Below are positions 8,944 through 17,422 of a stretch of DNA of 49,312 nucleotides, one piece after another. The position numbers and the translations under genes are program-made. The stretch is from an uncultured Pelagibacteraceae bacterium (GTDB lineage Bacteria > Pseudomonadota > Alphaproteobacteria > Pelagibacterales > Pelagibacteraceae): positions 1 through 49,312 of the forward strand of contig CACDDB010000004.1 in NCBI GenBank assembly GCA_902551445.1, written 5' to 3'. The notes under the pieces are model-generated. The model did no database searches. It was not told where the DNA came from and worked only from the letters and a program-made list of their open reading frames with translations. Numbering within the stretch: the stretch's first letter is position 1; each line of letters begins with the position of its first letter.

Positions 8944-9551
8944 AATTTTCTTAAAATATTTTTAATAGATAAATTTCTTAATATTATTTTTTGAGGCTGT
9001 AATAATTTATCATTTTTTTTCTTTTTTATAATGGCTAATCCAGAGGAAATGAATGAAAAATTTAAATCTATGCTTGACTCATTATTATTATAGATTTGAA
9101 TTAATTTGTTGAAAGTTTCTTGGTTATTTATTTCACAATAGAAATTATTTCTTTTTGAATTTTTTAAATATGGCAAGTGAGAAATATCATCTATGAATAT
9201 ATAACCGCCAACTTCTACTAGATCATAATAACCATATAACAATTTTTCAACATGTTCTGCTTCGTGAATAGTGTCTATAAATAAAACATTTATTTTTTGA
9301 GGGATTAAATTTTTAATATGACTAAATGAGTCATCTCTAGAATGAATGAATTTCCAATTTAAATCATTTGATATTGATGAACAGTCTTCAATATCTACAG
9401 AAAATAGCTTACCATTATTTTTTTTACATAATTCCAAAAATTTTATTGTTGACCTTCCTTTTTGAACTCCTAATTCTAATATTTTAATGTTAGGAATATC
9501 ATTTATTCTTGGTAATAATTCTTTTTCTATTTTATAAATAAAATCTGACAT
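8919..9551 (-). CDS. Class I SAM-dependent methyltransferase (Methyltransf_24-like)
   Basis: A 210-residue Rossmann methyltransferase. ILELGVQKGRST is motif I, LFSVDIED the acidic end of strand 2, and VLFIDTIHEAEHVEKLLYGY plus GGYIFIDDISH match the Methyltransf_24/cephalosporin-hydroxylase-like group often found in polysaccharide clusters. The DxxH and DD residues can bind a divalent metal in relatives. The substrate is unknown, but an O-methylation of a glycan residue is likely from context. It leads a two-gene minus-strand unit with the GT4 gene it overlaps, and faces a divergent GT4 gene across 57 bases that must hold promoters for both directions. Confidence 0.8.
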   Translation of the reverse strand: MSDFIYKIEKELLPRINDIPNIKILELGVQKGRSTIKFLELCKKNNGKLFSVDIEDCSSISNDLNWKFIHSRDDSFSHIKNLIPQKINVLFIDTIHEAEHVEKLLYGYYDLVEVGGYIFIDDISHLPYLKNSKRNNFYCEINNQETFNKLIQIYNNNESSIDLNFSFISSGLAIIKKKKNDKLLQPQKIILRNLSIKNILRKLWKKWKKK

Positions 9552-9608
9552 TGCATAAAATTATAGTATGATGTTAAGTATAATAACCAAATTAATACTA
9601 CAAGAAAA

Positions 9609-10760
9609 TTGAAAAAGAAAATATATTACTGGTCACCGTCACTTGTAAATATTGCTACAAATAAAGCAGTTGTAAATTCAGCATGTAGTTTAAAAAAATA
9701 TAGCAAATCATATGAAGCGAGTATAATTAACTTTTTTGGTGAATTTAAAGATTATTATGAAAAATTGAAATTTGACAAGATTGATCTAATTGATTTTTAT
9801 TCTAATAAGTTTCATAAATATTTACCTCGTCATGGATTCTTTAAGAGCAGATTTTCGTTTATTGTAATTTATATCTTATCATTTTTTCCTTTATTATATT
9901 TAATAACTAAAAAGAAACCAGATTTTCTAATTATACATTTAATTACGTCACTTCCATTAACACTATTAATACTATTCAAATTCAAAACAAAGTTTGTTTT
10001 AAGAATATCAGGATTTCCAAAACTTGGTTTGGCAAGAAAGCTATTGTGGAAACTTTCTTTTAAAAAAATATATTGTATCACTTGTCCAACTGAGGCAACA
10101 AAAAATTATATAATTTCATTAAATATAATTGATAAAAGTAAAATATTTACATTATATGACCCTATTATAGACGTTAGTAAAATTTCCAAACTTAGAAATG
10201 AAAAAAATATTTATCAAAATAAAAATTATATATTTGCTGCTGGTAGACTTACAAAACAAAAAAATTTTGAATTAATGATAGATGGATTTAATGAAATTCA
10301 TAAACAATTTTCTGATATACAATTAGTTTTGGCAGGAGAAGGTGAATTAGAAAAAAAATTAAAAAATAAAGTCAAAAATTTAAATTTAGAAAACAAAATT
10401 ATTTTCATTGGTTATGAAAAAAATATTTATCGTTATATGTACAAATCTTTATGTTTTTTATCGACCTCTTTATGGGAGGACCCAGGTTTTGTGATTATTG
10501 AGGCAGCATTTTGTAATACTCCAATTATTTCAAGTGACTGTGAAAATGGACCAAAAGAAATATTACCAAGTAATGACTATGGATATATTTTTGAGTCAAA
10601 TAACTTGGTTAGTTTGAAAGAAAAATTAAGAGAATTTCTAAACGACAATGTTAAAAATAAAAAAATTGTTTATAATAAAAAAATGAATTGTTTAAAAAAT
10701 ATAAATAAATTTTCAATTTTTAGACACTATTTGGCTTTCAGAAAGATATTAGAAAAGTAA
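9609..10760 (+). CDS. Glycosyltransferase family 4 (GT-B)
   Basis: A 383-residue GT4 protein, using a TTG start that places MKKKIYYWSP at the N-terminus; no better ATG exists nearby. A hydrophobic stretch around residues 75-110 probably belongs to a membrane-associating helix of the N-terminal domain. The C-terminal domain contains FAAGRLTKQKNFELMIDGF, LVLAGEGELE and STSLWEDPGFVIIEAAF (E-x7-E motif), then SSDCENGPKEIL. Retaining transfer of a hexose or HexNAc to a lipid-linked oligosaccharide is the likely activity. Its stop codon TAATG shares bases with the start of a possible 27-residue ORF that runs into the next gene. Confidence 0.88.
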   Translation: MKKKIYYWSPSLVNIATNKAVVNSACSLKKYSKSYEASIINFFGEFKDYYEKLKFDKIDLIDFYSNKFHKYLPRHGFFKSRFSFIVIYILSFFPLLYLITKKKPDFLIIHLITSLPLTLLILFKFKTKFVLRISGFPKLGLARKLLWKLSFKKIYCITCPTEATKNYIISLNIIDKSKIFTLYDPIIDVSKISKLRNEKNIYQNKNYIFAAGRLTKQKNFELMIDGFNEIHKQFSDIQLVLAGEGELEKKLKNKVKNLNLENKIIFIGYEKNIYRYMYKSLCFLSTSLWEDPGFVIIEAAFCNTPIISSDCENGPKEILPSNDYGYIFESNNLVSLKEKLREFLNDNVKNKKIVYNKKMNCLKNINKFSIFRHYLAFRKILEK

Positions 10761-10843
10761 TGAAAAAATTTATATTGATATTTTATAATGATTTTATTGA
10801 ATTGAATTATATAAAGTATATTAATTATGAATTAATAAAATGA
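10760..10843 (+). CDS. Possible 27-residue coupled small ORF
   Basis: An ATG overlaps the stop codon of the preceding GT4 gene (TAATG), and its TGA overlaps the ATG of the following small membrane protein gene (ATGA). The peptide would begin MKKFILIF and be hydrophobic then mixed. Its value may be as a translational relay rather than as a protein. In DNA this AT-rich, such an ORF can arise by chance, and I recognise no homologue. The exact coupling at both ends is the only positive evidence. Confidence 0.25.
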   Translation: MKKFILIFYNDFIELNYIKYINYELIK

Positions 10844-11055
10844 AAAAACTTTTTTTACTATTTTTTAGTTTAATAGTGTTTATGCTGACGACTTCTAAAA
10901 GCTTTGCATATCTTGATCCAGGAACTGGCAGTATCATTTTACAAGCTATCTTAGGTTTTATAGCTGCCAGCATTGCAACTTTGACCATATATTGGAATAA
11001 ATTTAAAAATTTCTTTACAAAAATTTTTGGTAAAAAAGATAAAAAAAATAAATGA
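10840..11055 (+). CDS. Small membrane protein with YLDPGTGS motif
   Basis: A 71-residue protein. Residues 1-23 look like a signal peptide or membrane anchor (KK, hydrophobic core, SKSFA). Directly after it comes YLDPGTGSIILQAILG, then a second hydrophobic helix and a lysine-rich tail ending KKDKKNK. The AYLDPGTGS motif right after a cleavage-like site recurs in small proteins I recall from polysaccharide loci of many proteobacteria, next to NoeA-like methyltransferases and sulfatase-like proteins, exactly the arrangement here. Topology suggests the motif is at the periplasmic membrane surface and the basic tail in the cytoplasm. The function is unknown; a scaffold or regulator of the following enzymes is conjecture. 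It overlaps the next gene by 4 bases. Confidence 0.85.
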   Translation: MKKLFLLFFSLIVFMLTTSKSFAYLDPGTGSIILQAILGFIAASIATLTIYWNKFKNFFTKIFGKKDKKNK

Positions 11056-12431
11056 TTTTTGATAAAGGCTCTTTTAGAGACCAAGCTGGTAAAATTTTTT
11101 ATTTAAATAACAAAGTATATAGAATCATTACAAATGAAGGTTCCGAAAGACTAAAATTTTTAGAAGAAAATCAAATAATCGAAAAATCAATTAAGGATAA
11201 TTATTTAATAAAATCTAAAGTTGTTAGCAATAATATAATTAATGAAAGTCTTTCAAAAAATGAAATAGTTTATGAACATGAAAAAATTCCATATATTTCA
11301 TATCCTTATGAGTGGTCTTTTTCTCAATTAAAAGCTGCTGCGTTACATCATCTAGAATTTCATTTATATTTATTAGATATAGGTGCAAATTTAATTGATG
11401 CTTCGGCTTACAATATTCAATTTATTGGAAACAAACCCATATTTATTGATTTATTATCTTTAAAAAAATATGAAGAAGGTGAATACTGGATTGGACACAA
11501 ACAGTTCTGCGAAAATTTTCTTAATCCTCTAATTCTTCAATCAAAAAAAGGTGTTTACTTTAATAATTGGTTTAAAGGAAATTTAGAAGGAATAAAAACT
11601 GAGGATTTAAATAATATATTAAGTTTTAAAGATAAGTTATCCTATAACATTTTTATACAGGTGTATTTATTAAATAAATTTGATCAAAGTTCTAAAAAAT
11701 CAACTAAAAAATTTAAATCAGACTTTAAAAAAAAATTTTCAAAAAAAAGCTTTTATGCACTATTAAGGCAAATTAAAAATTTTATTAAAAGTCTAAAGCC
11801 AAAAAAAAATAAAACAATTTGGGAAGACTATTCTCAAAATAATACTTACGATCAAAATGAAGAAATAAAAAAAATTGAATGCGTCTCAGAATTTATTAGT
11901 AAAAATAAATTTCAAATATTATGTGATTTAGGTTGTAATAATGGCTTATATTCTACATTAGCACTTGAAAAAGGAACTAAAAAAGTTGTTGGCTTTGATT
12001 ATGATATAAATGCAATTGAAGAAGCTTACAATATGTCGAAAAGAAAAAATTATAATTTTCTTCCTCTTTATCTTGATGCATCCAATCCAAGTACTAGAAT
12101 TGGATGGAATGAAAGTGAGAGAAAAAGTTTTAAAGACAGGGCAAAATTTGATTGTGTTTTGGCTCTAGCCTTTGAACATCATTTGAGTTTAGCAAAAAAC
12201 ATTCCTTTGGAGGAAGTATTAGAATGGATCATATCTATAGCACCAAAAGGGTTAATTGAATTTGTTCCAAAAAATGACCAAACAGTCCAAAAAATGTTAG
12301 AAATAAAAGGAGATATTTTCCATGATTACACTGAAGAGAATTTTGAAAAATACATAAGAAAAAATGCAAAAATAATTACAAAAAAAAATATAACTAAATC
12401 AGGAAGAAAAATATATGAATATGAGAGATAA
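11052..12431 (+). CDS. NoeA-like protein: kinase-like N-terminal region plus SAM methyltransferase
   Basis: A 459-residue two-part protein. The N-terminal ~240 residues start with GSFRDQAG, continue with YPYEWSFSQLKAAAL and DASAYNIQFIGNKP followed by IFIDLLSL. The D116-x4-N121 and D133 spacing resembles the catalytic loop and DFG aspartate of kinase folds. After a lysine-rich linker, residues ~275-459 form a methyltransferase: CDLGCNNGLYS (motif I), VVGFDYD (acidic strand-2 end), LYLDASNP, and CVLALAFEHHL. Such proteins are annotated as class I methyltransferases or nodulation protein NoeA, a host-specificity factor of rhizobia. Substrate is unknown; sugar or lipid methylation is inferred from context. 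It overlaps neighbours by 4 and 17 bases. Confidence 0.8.
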   Translation: MIFDKGSFRDQAGKIFYLNNKVYRIITNEGSERLKFLEENQIIEKSIKDNYLIKSKVVSNNIINESLSKNEIVYEHEKIPYISYPYEWSFSQLKAAALHHLEFHLYLLDIGANLIDASAYNIQFIGNKPIFIDLLSLKKYEEGEYWIGHKQFCENFLNPLILQSKKGVYFNNWFKGNLEGIKTEDLNNILSFKDKLSYNIFIQVYLLNKFDQSSKKSTKKFKSDFKKKFSKKSFYALLRQIKNFIKSLKPKKNKTIWEDYSQNNTYDQNEEIKKIECVSEFISKNKFQILCDLGCNNGLYSTLALEKGTKKVVGFDYDINAIEEAYNMSKRKNYNFLPLYLDASNPSTRIGWNESERKSFKDRAKFDCVLALAFEHHLSLAKNIPLEEVLEWIISIAPKGLIEFVPKNDQTVQKMLEIKGDIFHDYTEENFEKYIRKNAKIITKKNITKSGRKIYEYER

Positions 12432-13845
12432 TTTATTAATTATTTTTTCTTTTTTTCCTGTTTTTCTATTTAGATCTAATTTTACGACAAATGAAATTAT
12501 ATTTATTATAATATTTTTATTATTAATTTTACTAGTCCTGATTCAACTAAATAATTATTTAGAAAAAAAAAATGTAAAAAGTATTCAAATTCTTTTTTTT
12601 TGTTTTGTGATTACTTATGGAATAGATAATCATTTGGGATTGTATAACGGTTTAATTGCACCTTATGTAGATGATTTAAAAATTTTTAGAATTATTTATA
12701 TTCCAGCAATAATATTACTTATTATAATTTTTTTATTAAACTTTCTTTTATTTAAATACTTTAAAGATAAGCAAAAAATTTTCACAATTATTTTTGTTTT
12801 CATAACAACATTATTTGTATTTAATATTTTTGATAATTCAAAATCATTCAAAAAAATTCCTAATATAATTAAAAAAACTGATTATAAAACAAAATCAACA
12901 GATTTAGTTTTAATTTTAGATGAAATGTCTGGCTTAAATTCCATTGAAAGCAAAACATTGTCTGGTAAGGAATTTGTTGGTTTTGCAGAAGAATTTTTCC
13001 AAAAAAACAATTTTGAGTACTATCCTAATGCATACTCAATATCTGATAATAGTATTAGCGCAATTACCTCAATGGTTAATTTTAAAAGTAGCTTTAATGA
13101 AAAAGACAGAAAAAAATATGTAAATAAATCAAAAAATTATTTTATTGAATTTAATTTATTAGAGTCAAAGTTATTTGAAAAATTTGAGTCAATATCTGTT
13201 TTTCAAAATATGCATATTAATTTTTGTCAACTACCCAATGTAGTAAAATGCCACCAATTCAATCCTTTCAATTCATATGAATTCTTAAATGGATTTAAAG
13301 ATAATTTATTTACAAAATATTTTTCCATATGGAGTTTAAATGGCTCAGTATTTGGGAAACTTTTTTGGAGATTTGGTAAGCAGATAAGGTTATCAGATTC
13401 TTTAATTGAACCTGAAGGTCAAAAAGCAACTATTAAGAAAACTTTTAAAGATATAAAGCAAGATGTATTTTCAAACAGATTTGATTTAATATTTGTGCAT
13501 ATATTATTTCCTCATACTCCATTTGGACTAGAAAAAAATTGTAAATATTCAGGTAAGCTAAGCAATATGAATAATTTTTTTAGCAAAGATAAAAAAGTTG
13601 AACTACACAACATTGAAAGAAAATGTGTTTTAATTTTCCTAAATCAATTTATGAAAACTATAGAGAATAAAAATGACTTGAGAATAATTTTACTTTCAGA
13701 TCATGGTTCAAGGATTTATAATAAACCAGAAAGCTCTAACTCAATAATATTAGCTACTAAAAATATAACCGACAAAAAATTCATCAAAAATGATTCAAAA
13801 ATTTCATCACAGGAAAAATTTTTTGATCTATATGGCAAACAATAA
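12415..13845 (+). CDS. Sulfatase/alkaline-phosphatase superfamily membrane protein
   Basis: A 476-residue protein. About 140 N-terminal residues hold four or five transmembrane helices. The rest is a predicted periplasmic hydrolase/transferase domain. LVLILDEMSG gives the first metal-binding aspartate, SISDNSISAITSMVNF contains the probable Ser/Thr nucleophile, VHILFPHTPF and LLSDHGSR supply further metal ligands. This is the pattern of the sulfatase/phosphoethanolamine-transferase group. It may add or remove a phosphate-, sulfate- or glycerol-type substituent on the exported glycan; the direction cannot be told. The domain after DHG is short, so the C-terminal metal histidine region is reduced. 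The gene overlaps the NoeA-like gene by 17 bases and abuts a GT2 gene. Confidence 0.82.
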   Translation: MNMRDNLLIIFSFFPVFLFRSNFTTNEIIFIIIFLLLILLVLIQLNNYLEKKNVKSIQILFFCFVITYGIDNHLGLYNGLIAPYVDDLKIFRIIYIPAIILLIIIFLLNFLLFKYFKDKQKIFTIIFVFITTLFVFNIFDNSKSFKKIPNIIKKTDYKTKSTDLVLILDEMSGLNSIESKTLSGKEFVGFAEEFFQKNNFEYYPNAYSISDNSISAITSMVNFKSSFNEKDRKKYVNKSKNYFIEFNLLESKLFEKFESISVFQNMHINFCQLPNVVKCHQFNPFNSYEFLNGFKDNLFTKYFSIWSLNGSVFGKLFWRFGKQIRLSDSLIEPEGQKATIKKTFKDIKQDVFSNRFDLIFVHILFPHTPFGLEKNCKYSGKLSNMNNFFSKDKKVELHNIERKCVLIFLNQFMKTIENKNDLRIILLSDHGSRIYNKPESSNSIILATKNITDKKFIKNDSKISSQEKFFDLYGKQ

Positions 13846-14631
13846 ATGAAGTCATCTATACTTATTACGTCATTTAATAAAGGTCAGTATATAGACGAAT
13901 GTATACTCTCTTGTATAAACCAAGATTATGCAGATGATGCAGAAATTTTAGTTTTAGATAATTATTCAGAAGATAATTCAGATCAAATATTTGCAAAATA
14001 TAAAGACAAAATAAAAGTATTTAAAAAAAAAAGAGTAAGTATATATCCCGCATTAAATCAAATAGATTTGATTAAAGAAGGACTAAGCATTAGTAATGGA
14101 AATTTAATTTATTTATTAGACGGTGATGACTTTTTTTTAAAAAATAAATTATTAAATGTAAATAATATTTTTAAAAAAAATCCTAATTTAGAAGTAGTAT
14201 ATGATACATCTTTAAAAAAAAGAGGAAATAAACTTTCTACTTATGAAATTAAGACAAAACTAAATAAAAATGTTTGGCCTTCAATAATTAATACTAGTTC
14301 TATATCAATCAAAAAAGAATTTATTTTAGAAATTCTAAATAAAAAATTATTTGATGATTTTAATCTTTTAGAAATAGATTTCAGAATAAACGTTTATTCA
14401 AGAAATATAAAAAAAAATTATATTATCTCCAAAGATGCTTATACAGTTTATAGGCAACTTGACGATTCAATAATGGGAAATATTAAAAAATATTCCTCAA
14501 AATGGTGGCAAAAAAGAAAGCAAGCTCACGAATTTATGAAAATTATGTATTTAAATAATGGCTTGGAATACCATAATAAATTGGATTTTTTATTAACAAA
14601 TTTTATAAACAAATTTATTAAAACTAAGTGA
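13846..14631 (+). CDS. Glycosyltransferase family 2
   Basis: A 261-residue GT-A protein starting directly after the sulfatase-like stop codon. ILITSFNKGQYIDECILSC is the first strand and helix, EILVLDNYSEDNS the second, and YLLDGDDFFL contains the DxD-type metal site near residue 92. The C-terminal half is helical and basic. Unlike many GT2 enzymes of this island it lacks the RGIYDA element, placing it in another subgroup. It probably adds a sugar on the cytoplasmic face. The last four bases overlap the GTG start of the following membrane protein, so this block appears translationally coupled throughout. Confidence 0.88.
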   Translation: MKSSILITSFNKGQYIDECILSCINQDYADDAEILVLDNYSEDNSDQIFAKYKDKIKVFKKKRVSIYPALNQIDLIKEGLSISNGNLIYLLDGDDFFLKNKLLNVNNIFKKNPNLEVVYDTSLKKRGNKLSTYEIKTKLNKNVWPSIINTSSISIKKEFILEILNKKLFDDFNLLEIDFRINVYSRNIKKNYIISKDAYTVYRQLDDSIMGNIKKYSSKWWQKRKQAHEFMKIMYLNNGLEYHNKLDFLLTNFINKFIKTK

Positions 14632-16271
14632 AATTATTAATATTCATATTATTTTATATTTTACTTACATTTTCAATTGTTGGTTATGGAATGTTATTAA
14701 GAAAATTTGTTGGACAAAACAGTACAAATTGTATTGGTTATTCAGGTATTTATGGAATTTTTTTTATAACATTTATTTCATATTTTATAAATTATTTTAT
14801 CCCAATTTTTGGATTAATTAATATTTTTATTCATTTCTTTGGATTTATTTTGTTTTTCTATTTTTATAAAAAAAAGTTTTTATTTACCAATAATGAATTA
14901 GCTTTATTATTTGTAGTAATTCTATTTTCTTTTTTATTTATATTAAGTGCCAAACCGCATGATGATTTTTCATATTATCATTTTCCGTACATTAATATGT
15001 TAAATAACGATAGTCTTCAAATTGGAATAGGAAATTTTAACCATGGATTTAGAACACACTCTTCAATTTTTTATTTTTCATCAACATTTTATTTGCCGTT
15101 AATCAATTATGAGTTAATTCATTTAGGATCAGCATTTTTTTTAATTTTTTCTAATTTAATATTATTAAAAAAATTAACTATAGATAAAAATAATTATAAC
15201 AAATTTATATTAATTTTAAGTGTTTTATCTTTTGCATTATTAAATATTTTTTTCTATAGAATTGGAGAACATGGAGTTGATAGATCAGCTCAAATTTTAA
15301 TCATATTGTTAATTATAGAAATGTTTATAATTTTTAATTTTAAAAAAATAAAGTTAAAAAATATTACTGATTTAATAATATTAATTATTTTATCGGCTTC
15401 ATTAAAACCAATATATTTCATCTATTTCTTATTTTTTTTTCTATTTATTTATTATAGCAGAAAAAAATTAGCATTCATTCTAGAAGTAATTAAATCTAAA
15501 ATTTTTGTGTTATCAAATATATTTATACTTTTTGTAATATCTGTAAATTTTTTAAATTCTGGTTGTTTAATATATCCTTTGGCATTTACTTGTTTTGATA
15601 ATTTTATATGGTCAATACCAATTGATCAAGTTAATCAAATGAATCAACATTATAATCTTTGGTCGAAAGCTGGAACCACTCCTAATTTTCAGGTTACCAA
15701 CCCAGAAGAATATTTAAAAGATTTTAAATGGGTTTCTAATTGGCTTGATCTTTATTTTTTTAATAAAGTTTCAGATTATTTATTAGGCTTATTAATACTT
15801 TTATTATTTGTTTTTTTAATACTATTTAAATCAAACAATAATAAATTTGTATTTATAAAATATTTACCAGTATACTTGGTAATAGTAATTTGCTTTTTAG
15901 AGTGGTTTTTAAATCATCCCGCATTAAGATATGGAGGTTATCATTTAATAGCTTTATTATTTTTTATTCCTTTCTCAATCTATTTATCACATAAAACTTT
16001 TAATCATAATAAGATGAGCAAAAAGATTTTTTTAGTTATAATTTTAATATTTTCAATTTTTGTAGTTAGAAATATTCAAAGAATATCAAAAGAGCATCAA
16101 GCGTATGATTACAATTTATTTATCCACCCATCATTTGATAAAAAATTTGAAAACTATTCCATATATTCAGGAATAATTGATGCAAAGGGTTGCAATATAA
16201 ATAATTGTAATAAAGAAGGAATAGCTTCTAAAAAATTCATGAATAAATTCATTTTTATTATTAATCAATAA
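14628..16271 (+). CDS. Polytopic membrane protein, GT-C-like
   Basis: A 547-residue, very hydrophobic protein with around twelve predicted membrane helices. After the third or fourth helix comes AKPHDDFSYYHFPYINML, an acidic pair in the first large loop such as GT-C glycosyltransferases use for metal and lipid-phosphate-sugar binding. A conserved-looking loop GNFNHGFRTHSSIFYFSS follows. A long external loop (about residues 325-380) contains WSIPIDQVNQMN. It could be a polyprenyl-phosphate-sugar-dependent glycosyltransferase or a repeat-unit polymerase; sequence alone does not decide. The GTG start overlaps the GT2 stop (GTGA). It ends 20 bases before the convergent gmd gene. Confidence 0.62.
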   Translation: MKLLIFILFYILLTFSIVGYGMLLRKFVGQNSTNCIGYSGIYGIFFITFISYFINYFIPIFGLINIFIHFFGFILFFYFYKKKFLFTNNELALLFVVILFSFLFILSAKPHDDFSYYHFPYINMLNNDSLQIGIGNFNHGFRTHSSIFYFSSTFYLPLINYELIHLGSAFFLIFSNLILLKKLTIDKNNYNKFILILSVLSFALLNIFFYRIGEHGVDRSAQILIILLIIEMFIIFNFKKIKLKNITDLIILIILSASLKPIYFIYFLFFFLFIYYSRKKLAFILEVIKSKIFVLSNIFILFVISVNFLNSGCLIYPLAFTCFDNFIWSIPIDQVNQMNQHYNLWSKAGTTPNFQVTNPEEYLKDFKWVSNWLDLYFFNKVSDYLLGLLILLLFVFLILFKSNNNKFVFIKYLPVYLVIVICFLEWFLNHPALRYGGYHLIALLFFIPFSIYLSHKTFNHNKMSKKIFLVIILIFSIFVVRNIQRISKEHQAYDYNLFIHPSFDKKFENYSIYSGIIDAKGCNINNCNKEGIASKKFMNKFIFIINQ

Positions 16272-16291
16272 TATTAGATATCAAATTTTTA

Positions 16292-17326
16292 CTAATTATT
16301 TATGTTTCTTAACTCAGACTTGACCATTTCATTAATTAATTCTTTTATATTAGTTTTTGGTCGCCAATTAAGCTCTTTCTTAGCCTTTCTAGAGTCTCCT
16401 AGCAAGGTATCCACTTCTAAAGGTCTATAATATTCCTTGTCACATTCTACTATAAGCTTATTATTAAAATAGCACTTAGAATTAAATCCTTTACCTTTCC
16501 AACTATACTTCATATTTAAATCCTTAAGGACTAGATTTACAAATTCTTTAACAGTATATTGTTTTCCAGTTGATATTACGTAATCAGTGGGCGTTTTTTT
16601 TTGTAGCATTTTCCACATAGCTTCAACATAATCCCTAGCATGTCCCCAGTCTCTCTTCGCATCAAGATTTCCCAGATACAATTTTTTTTGTTTGCCTAAT
16701 TTTATTTTTACTAAAGCGTTTACTATTTTTTTTGTAACAAAAGTTCCACCTCTAACTGGACTTTCATGATTAAACAATATTCCATTGCACGCAAAAATTT
16801 TATATGCTTCTCGATAGTTTACTGTTATCCAGTGTGCATAAAGTTTTGCAACACCATAAGGACTTCGTGGATAAAATGGAGTTTTTTCATTTTGTGGAGT
16901 TTCTGCAACTTTTCCAAACATTTCAGAAGTTCCAGCTTGGTAAAATTTTGTTTTTTTCTCTAATTTGTGAAATCTTATAGCTTCTAAAATTCTTAGCGCT
17001 CCGATTGCATCAGCATTTGCAGTGTATTCGGGAACTTCAAATGATACTGCAACATGAGACTGTGCTGCAAGATTATATATTTCATTTGGAATTATTTTTT
17101 TAATTATTGAAGAAACTGAAATAGTATCTGTTACATCACCGTAATGTAGAATAAATTTTCTATTTCTTTCATGTGGGTCTTGATATAAATTTTCAATTCT
17201 TCCAGTATTAAAGGAAGAAGATCTTCTAATAACACCGTGAACCTCATAACCTTTTTTCAGCAATAATGCTGATAGATAAGATCCGTCTTGACCGGTAACA
17301 CCAAATATCAAAGCTTTTTTTTTCAT
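16292..17326 (-). CDS. gmd: GDP-mannose 4,6-dehydratase
   Basis: A 344-residue extended SDR, the usual length of the family. [11 protein letters not shown] is the N-terminal cofactor motif, HYGDVTD follows strand 3, and [13 protein letters not shown] is diagnostic. GTSEMFG plus [12 protein letters not shown] supply the catalytic Thr/Glu and YxxxK residues, and [17 protein letters not shown] with [21 protein letters not shown] complete the GMD signature. It converts GDP-D-mannose to GDP-4-keto-6-deoxy-D-mannose, the precursor of GDP-L-fucose, GDP-rhamnose and related donors. GDP-L-fucose synthase is encoded at 22275-23210, so the fucose route is complete. It is convergent with the GT-C-like gene. 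Confidence 0.97.
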   Translation of the reverse strand: MKKKALIFGVTGQDGSYLSALLLKKGYEVHGVIRRSSSFNTGRIENLYQDPHERNRKFILHYGDVTDTISVSSIIKKIIPNEIYNLAAQSHVAVSFEVPEYTANADAIGALRILEAIRFHKLEKKTKFYQAGTSEMFGKVAETPQNEKTPFYPRSPYGVAKLYAHWITVNYREAYKIFACNGILFNHESPVRGGTFVTKKIVNALVKIKLGKQKKLYLGNLDAKRDWGHARDYVEAMWKMLQKKTPTDYVISTGKQYTVKEFVNLVLKDLNMKYSWKGKGFNSKCYFNNKLIVECDKEYYRPLEVDTLLGDSRKAKKELNWRPKTNIKELINEMVKSELRNINN

Positions 17327-17422
17327 ATAATTTTATCAATAACACTTAAAATAAAAAATAAATACTATTTTATTCAAATTTTTATAAGGAAATACTTACT
17401 ACGAAATATAAGATTTTTAATA

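Noticed and set aside
10821-11084. 87-residue minus-strand frame opposite the DPGTG small protein
   Set aside because: It mirrors a gene with a clear signal peptide and conserved motif and shows no protein-like features of its own.
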